Positions 25,815 through 33,962 of a DNA stretch of 64,000 nucleotides are shown piece after piece. Location of the stretch: positions 372,001-436,000 of the forward strand of contig NZ_JACJPL010000015.1 of assembly GCF_014696065.1 (NCBI RefSeq). Direction: 5' to 3'. Made by a program: the position numbers and the translations under genes. How positions within the stretch are numbered: position 1 is the stretch's first letter; each line of letters starts with the position of its first letter. The notes beneath the pieces were generated by a model. It searched no databases, had not been told where the DNA came from, and worked only from the letters and a program-made list of their open reading frames with translations. Source of the stretch: Leptolyngbya sp. FACHB-261 (GTDB taxonomy: Bacteria > Cyanobacteriota > Cyanobacteriia > FACHB-261).

Positions 25815-26039
25815 CTATGCACCGTAGTGATGATGGTCGATCCAGCGCCTAACTTCCATTTCACAATCAAGGCGAGCAGAGCGGCCTGATACCGGGTCAT
25901 AGATGTCCCACCAGGTATCACCCGTACTATTGGAACTCTGACAAATTTGCAGTTCAAATGTACGCGCAAGCTTGGTTAGGAAGGATTGCCATACGGTGCT
26001 TAGGTATGACCGAAAAATAAACTTATTAGTAGATTTCAT
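25815..26039 (-). CDS. Small W/DP-motif protein, copy C
   Basis: 74 residues. It lacks the MKTKW...EPQ leader of copies A and B but keeps the core: YLSTVWQSFLTKLARTFELQ, then TWWDIYDPVSGRSARLDCEMEV and RWIDHHHYGA. The ATG at 26039 comes one base after the TAA of the preceding small gene, so the two are probably co-translated. Function unknown. The intact length suggests this copy is functional. Confidence 0.65.
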   Translation of the reverse strand: MKSTNKFIFRSYLSTVWQSFLTKLARTFELQICQSSNSTGDTWWDIYDPVSGRSARLDCEMEVRRWIDHHHYGA

Positions 26040-26040
26040 T

Positions 26041-26280
26041 TTAGTAAGCGGTGTAAGAATAAGCTCTGCCCTGTAACCCCTTGCGAGCTAGCTTGGCGTT
26101 TCGAGTCTGATTGGCTTGATTCTCCTGCCCATCAGCCCCAGCCAATTTAGTTTCCTGTAAAACTGGTTCAGCTAGGGGAGTTGTTAGCTCTGCTTGTTTC
26201 AACAGGGAAAGGCTGACGAAGATTTCCAGTATGGCAATTAGCCGGATAAGGTGGTTGCAGGCTCTACGATGAATGATCAT
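26041..26280 (-). CDS. Small hypothetical protein
   Basis: 79 residues: a hydrophobic N-terminal helix (LIRLIAILEIFVSLSLL), then a Gln/Asn/Ala-rich middle and a basic-aromatic tail (KGLQGRAYSYTAY). No family recognised. Being directly coupled to copy C of the W/DP-motif family, it may act with it, or it may be a chance frame preceding a real gene. The tyrosine-rich tail is unusual. Confidence 0.42.
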   Translation of the reverse strand: MIIHRRACNHLIRLIAILEIFVSLSLLKQAELTTPLAEPVLQETKLAGADGQENQANQTRNAKLARKGLQGRAYSYTAY

Positions 26281-26413
26281 GATGACCTTAGAATGGCTTT
26301 AGATTGAGATTTTTTACAATGAGGTGTCCAGAGGGATTTAGATAGAGGGCTGTCCCAGAGGCTTGAACTTCTAGCTCAAAGCCGGTGAACTAGGTTCTGT
26401 AGCTTTAATATTG

Positions 26414-26770
26414 TCAAACGGATTGCTGAAAGGTTAGAGCGGCACCACCAGATGTTAGTTTTAGTCCACAGACTTCTAGCCGAGTTAGTTGTTTGCTGAG
26501 CCTGTGCTCAGAAATGCCCAATGTTCGAGCGATGTCAGTGAACAGAATTGCATATCCCCACGCGGTGCCGGTACCAATCGCTTCATAGGCAAGGTCCTGC
26601 CATACCTCAAATATTTTCTGAATGAAGGCTGACCTTGATTCGAGGCTAGGGCTAGATTTTAGCAATCGCTGGCTAACTACAGCACCCATAAGGCTCTGCT
26701 TATAAAGAGAATCAACATCCGTGTAGTGGAGTAAGTTACTGGGAACACCAGCATAGTTGTAGACTATCAT
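26414..26770 (-). CDS. Hypothetical protein with helix-turn-helix-like C-terminus
   Basis: 118 residues. The C-terminal part, ILFTDIARTLGISEHRLSKQ followed by LTRLEVCGLKLT, has the spacing of a winged-helix/helix-turn-helix (helix, turn with GIS, recognition helix, wing), but no beta-hairpin is obvious. The N-terminal 80 residues are helical with aromatic residues. It lies upstream of the small coupled genes on the same strand. A DNA-binding role is inference. Confidence 0.52.
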   Translation of the reverse strand: MIVYNYAGVPSNLLHYTDVDSLYKQSLMGAVVSQRLLKSSPSLESRSAFIQKIFEVWQDLAYEAIGTGTAWGYAILFTDIARTLGISEHRLSKQLTRLEVCGLKLTSGGAALTFQQSV

Positions 26771-26842
26771 TGTGTTTTCCCTAGAACGGTTTAGTAAGTG
26801 AATTAGCCTTAATTCTGCTTGGGAACCAAGCTCAGAAAGTTG

Positions 26843-26989
26843 TTAGTCTTCAATCAGAAGCCATTTGCAAACTAATTGGCCATCGACCAGAATCCACTTA
26901 GCAACCAGACCAGGTTTCTTGAACTGTTGCTGGAGCAAGGTTAGGTTATCAGTTTGAATTTGAAGGGTTTGAACTGCTGAAGGACGCAT
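26843..26989 (-). CDS. 48-residue small protein
   Basis: ATG at 26989, preceded by GAGTT. The product ends AKWILVDGQLVCKWLLIED, with a regular alternation of hydrophobic and charged residues suggesting a beta-hairpin, preceded by an amphipathic helix with several glutamines. No family named with confidence. It heads the same minus-strand run as the W/DP-motif genes. Confidence 0.42.
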   Translation of the reverse strand: MRPSAVQTLQIQTDNLTLLQQQFKKPGLVAKWILVDGQLVCKWLLIED

Positions 26990-27277
26990 GGTTTAACTCC
27001 GAGTCGGAACTTAATAAATTGGCCACAGAGCCATGCACCTTTCAGATTTAGAAAGTGAAAACATCTGCTCGTTGAGCGGTTGCTTCAAGTTAATCTTCGG
27101 GTTTTTGGTGCAGGCTCTCAGCGCGATGTCTTTGAGGTTAGGGAGCAGTCTTCTCGATTGCTCTTTGTAGGTATAGAGGGACAGGTCCAGCCAGTTATGC
27201 CAATCATGCTGGTGATTCTGGTCACAGCGAGAGGAACTAGAAAACTCACTTTCCTTAACAAATCTTTTTCTGCAAAG

Positions 27278-27379
27278 CTAGCTCTAAAGCATCACGACCC
27301 AAAGCAGCATGGCGGCAAAATTTGGGCTGAGAGTATTTTGGGTCAGGGCAGTACGTTTTTTATCCTGCTGCCTTTATAG
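27278..27379 (+). pseudogene. Sensor histidine kinase, C-terminal remnant
   Basis: About 33 codons ending at a TAG at 27377-27379: HGGKIWAESILGQGSTFFIL matches the last strand and G2-box end of a histidine-kinase ATPase domain. The preceding residues (LALKHHDPKQ) are a corrupted version of the usual helix, and nothing further upstream resembles a kinase. It meets the tail of a response-regulator pseudogene head-on. Confidence 0.72.
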
Positions 27380-27384
27380 CCTGG

Positions 27385-27773
27385 TTATAGCTTTGGAGCT
27401 GATCCTAATCCAGCTAATACTGTGGTGACCTCATCAGCCAATTTCAAGGGACGAAAGGGCTTGGCGAAGACAGCAACAACATCCAGTTCAGCAAAGCTTT
27501 TGCGATCCGAAGATTGGACCTTAGCAGTTACCAAAATGGCCGGGATTTGATTGGTTGTGGAATTTACTTTTAAACGTTGAAGAACAGCGCGTCCGTCCAT
27601 ATCGGGCATCATCATATCTAGCAAAATAACGTCTGGTTGGCTTCAGCTATGACTAAAGCTTCCTGACCAGAACTGGCGGTTAGAACTTGCTATCCAGCGC
27701 CCATTTCCAGTCCCATCTGGGCGATTGTTCACACATCTTCCTCGTCATCTACGATCAATACGCACTTACTCAT
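27385..27773 (-). pseudogene. Response regulator receiver domain, inactivated
   Basis: From ATG 27773 the frame reads MSKCVLIVDDEEDV, stop (TGA), TIAQMGLEMGAG, stop (TAG), QVLTASSGQEALVIAEAN, then needs a frameshift to continue ILLDMMMPDMDGRAVLQRLK to 27385. The acidic pair (DDEED), the phosphoacceptor Asp (LLDMMMPDMDG), the Thr of VTAK and the conserved Lys (FAKPFRP) are all still readable. Two stops plus a frameshift make it clearly dead; the decay looks recent since residues are well kept. Confidence 0.88.
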
Positions 27774-27956
27774 TGCAATTTCTCCAGTAGTTAAAAAACG
27801 TTCGGTTAAAAGACGTTGAGGCAGCCAGAATTGAAGCAGTCAGAATTGAGGCAAGCAGTTCTGCCTAGCTATCTGGCATTGACTGAAACGGAGGAGCTAC
27901 ATCATGAAAGCGCCTGTAGTCGATGGACCGTCTCCCATCCGCCATCTTGAGCGCAG

Positions 27957-28322
27957 TCACTCATCTAAGTCGCTCGCGCGGGGCATGAGCTGGCAACCAG
28001 CAATACGCCAACCGCCATTGATCTGCTTCTGCATTAAGTAGAGTGCCATCACTAATTTACCTTCCGCACTCAATAGCAAAACCTGCTGGGTTGGAAATCC
28101 CTGCATCAGGGTTAGGTCTTCAAACAGAACGGATCGAGGCCGATAAACTGGCTGATAAGCTGTTTTGACCATCCGAATAAAATTGCCGGGTGTTCGAAAT
28201 TGATCTTGAATCTCTGGACTGGCAAAAGCAAAGGCCGCTGCTGAATCGTCTCGACCAAAGGCTTCTAGCTGCCCCTGGATCACGGAGCGAATAGCAGCTC
28301 GATCAGCATCAGTAATTGGCAT
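27957..28322 (-). CDS. DUF4864 domain protein
   Basis: 121 residues. DRAAIRSVIQGQLEAFGRDD followed by AAFAFASPEIQDQF, then FIRMVKTAYQPVYRPRSV and the C-terminal GWRIAGCQL match the DUF4864 pattern, a small NTF2-like alpha+beta fold of unknown function. ATG at 28322, with a GGAGG ribosome binding site inside the end of the upstream small gene, seven bases from its stop, so the two are translationally linked. Confidence 0.82.
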   Translation of the reverse strand: MPITDADRAAIRSVIQGQLEAFGRDDSAAAFAFASPEIQDQFRTPGNFIRMVKTAYQPVYRPRSVLFEDLTLMQGFPTQQVLLLSAEGKLVMALYLMQKQINGGWRIAGCQLMPRASDLDE

Positions 28323-28329
28323 CTACTGC

Positions 28330-28464
28330 TCAAACCTCCTCGGCGATGTAGGCATTAACTTCGTTCTCCACTAACATTTCTGGAGTTGGACCTAATCGAG
28401 CCCCTAATGAGGGGCCAGCTAGAGATTGCCAAGGAGTTCCAGTTGGTATTGTCTGTCTCTGCAT
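28330..28464 (-). CDS. 44-residue peptide coupled to the DUF4864 gene
   Basis: I start at the ATG at 28464 (MQRQTIPTGTPWQS), which has GAGGT upstream; an ATG at 28524 would add 20 residues of poor coding character. The product ends LVENEVNAYIAEEV. No signal peptide, no cysteines, no recognised RiPP leader. Seven bases before the DUF4864 start, it could be a regulatory leader or a partner. Confidence 0.48.
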   Translation of the reverse strand: MQRQTIPTGTPWQSLAGPSLGARLGPTPEMLVENEVNAYIAEEV

Positions 28465-28697
28465 ACTGTTGACCTCAATGCCTACCGGGTTACAGTGCTT
28501 ACTGGCAAAATTGCTCTTGTTCACTGATCTGGTCTAGAAGTTTGGTTGATCACCTGCCGAAGAGGCCTCTCGAAAAGTCACTATCGATGCCCCCCTGCCT
28601 GACCTGTCTCGATGCTTTGCTAGGGCCTCAATAAGGCCAGCGTTTTAACCTACAATCCTAGCTATCTCTTCAGCAGCCTCTAAATTGGCATGATCCC

Positions 28698-29051
28698 ATG
28701 AATGAGCAACCCCGTGCCAGACGCAGCAATCCTACCAAAGCTGATTTAGAAGTCATGCTGGCCGAGTTGAAAGATGAGTTGGAAGAGGCGCACCAAAAGG
28801 AAGCCAAGCTTCAGGCACAAGTGGTGGAGCTAGAGACCGGCTTACAGCAGCATAAAGATCTGCTTGAACAAGCGACCCAGATGATTGCACAGCTCTCGGA
28901 AGCCAATGAGGCAATTACGCAAGAGGTCGAGGCGTTGCGGCAAGGGAATGAAGAACTCAAGGCCTCCCAACAGCTAGCACCCGCAACTCCAGCACTGCCC
29001 AAAACACAACCCGGTCGGTTTCCAGAGGGAGTGTTTGGTTGGGTAGATTGA
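28698..29051 (+). CDS. Coiled-coil hypothetical protein
   Basis: 117 residues. From about residue 16 to 90 there is continuous heptad-patterned sequence (LAELKDELEEAHQKEAKLQ and on) giving a strong coiled coil, followed by a Pro/Ala tail. Basic N-terminus, no membrane segment. Probably a cytosolic scaffold or oligomerisation protein. It precedes lexA by 175 bases but lexA has its own promoter. Confidence 0.7.
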   Translation: MNEQPRARRSNPTKADLEVMLAELKDELEEAHQKEAKLQAQVVELETGLQQHKDLLEQATQMIAQLSEANEAITQEVEALRQGNEELKASQQLAPATPALPKTQPGRFPEGVFGWVD

Positions 29052-29130
29052 TCCTCCCCCAAGGTTCTGCCTGCAAGATTCGCCTACAAGAGCGTAAGTA
29101 CGCCTCAAAGCCAAGGGGGCCGCTGAATAT

Positions 29131-29160
29131 TTGGACGTCTTGATACAAATGTTCTATAGT
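29131..29160 (+). promoter_or_regulatory. lexA promoter (-35/-10)
   Basis: TTGGAC at 29131-29136 and TATAGT at 29155-29160 with an 18-base spacer form a good sigma-70-type promoter. One operator-like site (29142-29155) fills the spacer and a second (29158-29171) covers the -10 and start region, ideal for repression. The lexA ATG is about 60 bases downstream. Confidence 0.7.
29142..29155. promoter_or_regulatory. lexA: Candidate LexA operator 1
   Basis: GATACAAATGTTCT matches the cyanobacterial LexA consensus RGTACNNNDGTWCB at all but one of the specified positions (A instead of G at the second). It lies between -35 and -10 of the lexA promoter, consistent with autorepression. Confidence 0.6.
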
Positions 29161-29171
29161 TCAAAAGAACC
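29158..29171. promoter_or_regulatory. lexA: Candidate LexA operator 2
   Basis: AGTTCAAAAGAACC contains a perfect palindrome GTTC-N4-GAAC and fits RGTACNNNDGTWCB except at two positions that change together and keep the symmetry. It overlaps the end of the -10 and the likely transcription start. Only two bases separate it from operator 1. Confidence 0.52.
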
Positions 29172-29225
29172 TGGAAGCTTTCCCTCTTCCCTGCGCGATT
29201 ACATCGCTCAGTTACTGGACGCACT

Positions 29226-29843
29226 ATGGAATCTCTGACTGGACCCCAGCGGCAACTTCTAGAGTGGCTCTCTGACTACGTAAACCAAAACCGTCATTCG
29301 CCCTCAATCCGCCAGATGATGAAAGCAATGGGGCTCAAGTCTCCGGCCCCAGTACAGAGGCGTCTGGAGCATCTGCGAGATAAGGGCTATATAGCTTGGG
29401 AAGAAGGCCGTGCCCGCACTATCCGGTTGCTGCGCTCCACAGCCACTGAAGGTTTACCGATCAAAGGGGCAATTGTCGCAGGGGGGCCTGTTGAGCCCTT
29501 CCATGATCTGGGCGATGTTGAGCATCTCAATTTCTCAGATTTGATGATTCAGCCCGATTGTTATGCTCTGCGTGTAGTCGGGGACAGCATGATCGAAGAC
29601 TTGATCGCCGAGGGCGATGTCGTAGTGCTGCGTCCCACCACAGAACCTGATCAATTACGCAACGGCACGATTGTGGCTGCTTTCGTGGAAGGCTATGGCA
29701 CAACACTCAAGCGTTTCCGTCGCCAAGGCGCACAGATCACGCTCGAACCGGCTAACCCCAAATATAAACCCATTGTTGCGTCTGCTGAACAGGTGCAGGT
29801 GCAGGGCGTGGTTGTAGGCGTCTGGCGCGGTTATGGTCAGTAA
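29226..29843 (+). CDS. lexA: LexA repressor
   Basis: 205 residues, an N-terminal winged helix (residues 1-70, SPSIRQMMKAMGLKSPAPVQ) and a C-terminal S24 autoprotease. Cleavage site Ala85-Gly86 (IVAGG), nucleophile Ser121 (GDSM) and general base Lys162 (TLKRF) are all present, so RecA-stimulated self-cleavage is expected. This matters because LexA of some cyanobacteria, such as Synechocystis, has lost these residues and the SOS role. Two operator-like sites lie in its own promoter. Confidence 0.93.
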   Translation: MESLTGPQRQLLEWLSDYVNQNRHSPSIRQMMKAMGLKSPAPVQRRLEHLRDKGYIAWEEGRARTIRLLRSTATEGLPIKGAIVAGGPVEPFHDLGDVEHLNFSDLMIQPDCYALRVVGDSMIEDLIAEGDVVVLRPTTEPDQLRNGTIVAAFVEGYGTTLKRFRRQGAQITLEPANPKYKPIVASAEQVQVQGVVVGVWRGYGQ

Positions 29844-29883
29844 GCTTTGGGGCCAGAACTAGGGAAGCCAACCCTTGCAGTCT

Positions 29884-30759
29884 CTACAGTAAGGTGATGA
29901 CGGCAACACCCACAACCATAATTGACGCTCCAGCAAGTCTTGCCTGAAGGCCAGGCTCTTCAAAGAATAAGTGCCCCCAAAGCACACTGAACAGAACGCT
30001 GGTGCGCTTGATCGCAATGACGTGAGCGACCAAAGTTAAGCTGATCGCAGTCATTTGGCAAACGGCAGCTAAAGCATCAAACAGCCCGATTGGCAGTAGG
30101 GCTTTCAGATTCTGCGAAATTTGTTGGAGGCTGCCTTTGGATCGGTAAAAGATGATGGGCAGCATGACCAGAGCGATCAAGCTATTACTGGCAATCAACC
30201 AGAAAACAGCGTTAGAACTCTGCACACCAATCTTGTCAAAATTTGAGGTAATGCTCCAAATAAAGGCGACAAGCAACACCAACCGTGCGCCCTTTTCTTG
30301 CCATAGGGCCTGGAACGGTGCCCAGTAAGCCCAGCGGTTTTCTTGGCGGTTAGTTTTCAGGTTGAGCACATAAGAGCCAACCACAATTAATAGGATACCG
30401 ATCAGATCGATCCAGGTTGGAAACTCACCGACGATCAGGGGTGAAGTCACCAAGAGAAAGAGAGGTGTGAAAGCAACCATTGGAACGGCCAGAGACAGAT
30501 CCGAGTTCTTAATCGCTTTGATATAGAGCAGAAAGGCAACAACATTCAGCCCCCCGCTCACTAGAAGCGCAACCCAGAACGAGGGTTGCAGGGTGGGGAT
30601 GCCTGAGAAAGGCAATAATAAACTCAAGAAAGGCAGCGTAAAAAACTTGAGAGACCAGACAAGAATATATTCATCAACATCTCTCAAGCCTTTCTTACTA
30701 AAGGCATCCCTCAGTGATTCTAGAACTGCTGTAAGCGAGGCCAGAACGAACCAGACCAT
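29884..30759 (-). CDS. EamA-family (DMT) transporter
   Basis: 291 residues and about ten membrane helices. The sequence begins MVWFVLASLTAVLESLRDAF and has the two-fold EamA repeat (FTPLFLLVTSPLIVGEFPTW; SVLWGHLFFEEPG). Such transporters export amino acids, nucleosides or lipid-linked sugars; substrate unknown. It converges on lexA with a gap of only 40 bases. Different subfamily from the transporter at 22605. Confidence 0.87.
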   Translation of the reverse strand: MVWFVLASLTAVLESLRDAFSKKGLRDVDEYILVWSLKFFTLPFLSLLLPFSGIPTLQPSFWVALLVSGGLNVVAFLLYIKAIKNSDLSLAVPMVAFTPLFLLVTSPLIVGEFPTWIDLIGILLIVVGSYVLNLKTNRQENRWAYWAPFQALWQEKGARLVLLVAFIWSITSNFDKIGVQSSNAVFWLIASNSLIALVMLPIIFYRSKGSLQQISQNLKALLPIGLFDALAAVCQMTAISLTLVAHVIAIKRTSVLFSVLWGHLFFEEPGLQARLAGASIMVVGVAVITLL

Positions 30760-30820
30760 CAGAATCGCTAGCCATTAACAAAAGCAATTGATTCCCTCAG
30801 GCCCACCATTCGAGCCTAAG

Positions 30821-31633
30821 CTAACGACCAATAACAACCCCCCAGAAATAATCCTCAAAGGGACCTTCATCAATATCAACATGCAGCCTCTGTGCCCAGG
30901 AATAGACATCAAAGCTGACATGCCCACTATCGTGCTGCAAAAACTTACCTGGTTGAATCGATAGGTTACCGAGTAAAGTGACCCAATGATTGGGCACGGC
31001 TAATAGGGGTGGCTTGTCGCTTAGCAATCCCTCCGCTGTAATTAAGGCAAAGGCTACACCCCCTTCAGCCATCGCGGCCTCAGCCTCACGCATAGCGGCA
31101 AACTCACCATAGATATAGGTGTGTTCATACTTAACATGGGTATACCCAAGCACTTCCCGCACCCAACCTTTCATCTCCCAAGACTTAGTCATACCACCGA
31201 GATTGCGGATGATATCAGGAGCATCGGGCTCAACTGGAAAAATTAGATTTTCGGATTCGCGCAGGGTTGCCAGAACCAACCAATCGGCTTGACCCATGCG
31301 CAACCGGCCTTGGCTCTGACGCAGTCGCTCAGAAGCTTCGATTAGTCGCGATTTGGCTTGAAAAACCCCCCTCTCAAACAGACTCCGGCAAATCTCAACG
31401 TAACGCAGAGGCTGCTTGCGAATGAGTTCGAATAGAACCGAGGCTGGGCCACAGAAGGGCTGACCCCCTTGGTTGAGCAGAAAGGGATCTCTGACCCGAG
31501 ATCGAATCTCAGCTACCAAGGTTGGTTTGCTGAGACCTGGCCAAACTCCTGGTGCCAGAGAGCGCTCAAAATCGTCAATCGCCTGCTGAGCCTGTTGTTG
31601 AGCTGCCCCACTGTGAGAACTGGTCGTAGCCAT
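30821..31633 (-). CDS. Papain-like Cys/His protein of unknown function
   Basis: 270 residues, no signal peptide. The segment NQGGQPFCGPAS (residues 54-65) has the papain-type arrangement oxyanion glutamine (Gln55) then catalytic cysteine (Cys61), and NHWVTLLG gives a histidine (His216) before FDVYSW, which may hold the third residue. The spacing of about 155 residues is right for a papain or transglutaminase fold. I do not recognise a characterised family. It could be a peptidase, amidase or a secreted/polymorphic effector domain. It lies just downstream of the GT2 gene and may share its transcript. Confidence 0.7.
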   Translation of the reverse strand: MATTSSHSGAAQQQAQQAIDDFERSLAPGVWPGLSKPTLVAEIRSRVRDPFLLNQGGQPFCGPASVLFELIRKQPLRYVEICRSLFERGVFQAKSRLIEASERLRQSQGRLRMGQADWLVLATLRESENLIFPVEPDAPDIIRNLGGMTKSWEMKGWVREVLGYTHVKYEHTYIYGEFAAMREAEAAMAEGGVAFALITAEGLLSDKPPLLAVPNHWVTLLGNLSIQPGKFLQHDSGHVSFDVYSWAQRLHVDIDEGPFEDYFWGVVIGR

Positions 31634-31688
31634 CTGCTACCTCCTGAGCTTTTGGCTCATGGTGGCAAATTTCTCAGGTTCTGGTCAA

Positions 31689-33170
31689 TTAACGAAAAGA
31701 CATCAAACCCCGGGGCGTCACAACCCAGTCGGTTCTGCCCATGATGTGATCGTAAAGCGCAACAACGGAGATCGTATTTTTGAGTGCAGCGTAAAAGGGT
31801 AGGGCAAGACAGTAGAACAGGAAATGAGCTGGGGCAGCTCGCAGCATTCCGCTTCTGACCTTCAGGGCGATGAGAGTTTGGTAAGGGCCACTGAGCAAGG
31901 TCAGGATTGTTGTCAGCAAAACATAGGTTTGTATAGAGTCAGGCGTTGAGTTGCCGCTGAGCACTAGCCCAAACAACATGGGGAAGACTTGGAGGGCGGT
32001 CAGCTGAAAAATGACCCGGTAGCACAGCAAGCAAGTCCAATAAAGTTTTTGGCCCAGATTGAGCTTATCTGAGCGCCAAAGCGGCCACTGATACTTCAAA
32101 CTGACTTCTCCCCAACCCTGATCCCAACGCTTACGTTGAGCCCACAAAGAACGCAGGTCAAGCGGAGCCAGTTCAGTGGAAATAATATTCCGGTCGTGAA
32201 CAATGCGATAGCCCGCTAATAATGCCCGCAGAGTTGCATCGATATCCTCGGTCATCATTCCCGGCCTAAAGCGGATCTTGCGAAGGACCGAAGTGCGCCA
32301 ATAGCCGTTGGAGCCACCGAAGATGGCCGTGTCAACTAGCAGAGACTTAGCCGGGTGGCTGATGCCATAGAGGCATTCAAACTCAACAGCAACCAAGCGG
32401 GTTAAAAGATTACAACGGTAATTACGAATGACATTACGCCCTTGCACTACGTCATAGTCGCCATCCCTCAACCAGTTCCAGGCTCTCTCCAAACAGTCAG
32501 CAATTGGACGGTGATCGGCATCTATGATGCAGGTCATCTCACCAGTTGCTATCTGCACGGCGGCGTTCAAGTTCTCAGCCTTGGAGCGGCTCCCTTCCAC
32601 CAAAAGCAACCGAAGCTCCGGATGCAGGGCTGCCAAGCGATGCAAATCCGCCTCGACGGGTAATCGCGTTGGCGTGTTGTAGGCCAAAATAATCTCTAAT
32701 CCCTGCTCTGGCCGCTCAAGGTTATTCAAAAGGTGCCTGAGCGTTCCCAGAATGACACCCTGCTCATTGGGCAGGTAGGCCACAACAATTACTGAGCAAC
32801 GAGGAACTGAGCCATAGGACGCTGGCACAGTAGAGTCTGTATGCTGACTTCTGCCACCCGCCACCACACTGGAAGCGATCCTGGAGCTCGCGGTTGAGAG
32901 GGGTTGGAGGGACTGTTCAACCCGTGGGTGTCTACGCTTGGAACTCGGCCAGAAACCGGCAACTGTGGCTTCGGCGATGACTAAAATCGAGGTCAATAGA
33001 TAAAGCGTAGGAATGATTAGATGCAGAGGGAGCAAAGGCTGCAGGTTGGAAAAAATGCAATAGTAGACAATCGTTGGCAAACCTAGGACGACAATCTGCG
33101 CGAACACAATCCTGTCTGCCATCGGACCAAAAATCACGACAGCCTTGCCCAGCAGTTGTTTTTTCATCAC
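31689..33170 (-). CDS. Membrane glycosyltransferase family 2 (synthase-like)
   Basis: 493 residues with two N-terminal helices, a cytosolic GT2 domain and three or more C-terminal helices, the layout of cellulose/hyaluronan synthases. Motifs: CSVIVVAYLPN, SKAENLNAA, DADH (DxD), MTEDIDATLRA (TED) and QRKRW (the QxxRW motif). It should make a processive beta-linked polysaccharide using a UDP-sugar; the product is unknown. No partner subunits nearby. Confidence 0.88.
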   Translation of the reverse strand: MMKKQLLGKAVVIFGPMADRIVFAQIVVLGLPTIVYYCIFSNLQPLLPLHLIIPTLYLLTSILVIAEATVAGFWPSSKRRHPRVEQSLQPLSTASSRIASSVVAGGRSQHTDSTVPASYGSVPRCSVIVVAYLPNEQGVILGTLRHLLNNLERPEQGLEIILAYNTPTRLPVEADLHRLAALHPELRLLLVEGSRSKAENLNAAVQIATGEMTCIIDADHRPIADCLERAWNWLRDGDYDVVQGRNVIRNYRCNLLTRLVAVEFECLYGISHPAKSLLVDTAIFGGSNGYWRTSVLRKIRFRPGMMTEDIDATLRALLAGYRIVHDRNIISTELAPLDLRSLWAQRKRWDQGWGEVSLKYQWPLWRSDKLNLGQKLYWTCLLCYRVIFQLTALQVFPMLFGLVLSGNSTPDSIQTYVLLTTILTLLSGPYQTLIALKVRSGMLRAAPAHFLFYCLALPFYAALKNTISVVALYDHIMGRTDWVVTPRGLMSFR

Positions 33171-33697
33171 ACCTTTAGTGGCTCTAACCCCTCACACAAC
33201 CAGTCAGGACCTCATCGCTGAGCCCCTTTAGTATCAGCCAGCAGTCAACTGAGACCTTTGTCCGGATCAAGAACCTGCTAAGCTCCACTCAAATTGAACA
33301 TAATCTGAGCAACTGTTCAATCGGTCCTAAAACAAGCAGTCTCTACATATCCCATCTTGCTTTCACAATCCCTGATGACTGATCGGCCTACACGTCCATC
33401 TGAGCTGACCTGCCTAGAGCGCTGGCTGTTGAACTCCTCTCTGCAAAGAAGTCATTAAGCACAAGCGCTAGCACCATGCATTCCGACTGCCCAACCGGGA
33501 CGCTACGACCTTAAGCTAATCATTACCGGATTTTTGTCTATCTTACGATAGAAACGAATCACCTCCGTACCTATCTCTGGCTAGAGACTCTGAGTACAGA
33601 TGGTAAACTTTTTGACGCAAATAAGACAAGTTCCTTTACATTGATTCTCTTAACATTGACAGAACTCAGCCTATGAGCATTAGGGGAGATACAGGCA
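33171..33697. other. Divergent intergenic region
   Basis: 527 bases between divergent genes with no convincing open frame. TCTATC-ttac-GATAGA (around 33537-33552) is a short palindrome. Promoters of both flanking genes presumably lie here. Confidence 0.35.
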
Positions 33698-33943
33698 GTG
33701 CCAACTGAAATTATCCTTCTGATCGGTGCACTTATCGTGGCCTTCCTAGTGTTCACTTGGCTGATCCGGGTGGTCAAAGTCACTATCGGTGCTGCGATCG
33801 GTGTTGCACTACTAATTCTGGTACTTCAGTTGCTGTTTGGCATTGGACCAGCCCAACTGTGGAGCTATCTCAACCAATGGACAGGGCAATGGCTGGGGCA
33901 ACTGCCTGACCAACTGTGGCGCTGGTTCTCTGAAGATCGTTAG
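33698..33943 (+). CDS. Small membrane protein
   Basis: 81 residues from a GTG at 33698. The first 50 residues form two hydrophobic helices (IILLIGALIVAFLVFTWLI and IGVALLILVLQLLFG) followed by an amphipathic Trp/Leu/Gln-rich tail with a repeated QW.G..PDQLW pattern. No family recognised with certainty. Probably inner or thylakoid membrane. Confidence 0.68.
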   Translation: MPTEIILLIGALIVAFLVFTWLIRVVKVTIGAAIGVALLILVLQLLFGIGPAQLWSYLNQWTGQWLGQLPDQLWRWFSEDR

Positions 33944-33962
33944 GATTCAGAATTCGCTAGGG

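Noticed and set aside
23761-28524. Whole island as a RiPP biosynthetic cluster because of small peptides and glycosyltransferase
   Set aside because: No maturation enzyme, leader-peptide motif or exporter is present, and several of the genes are pseudogenes; the evidence does not support a peptide pathway.
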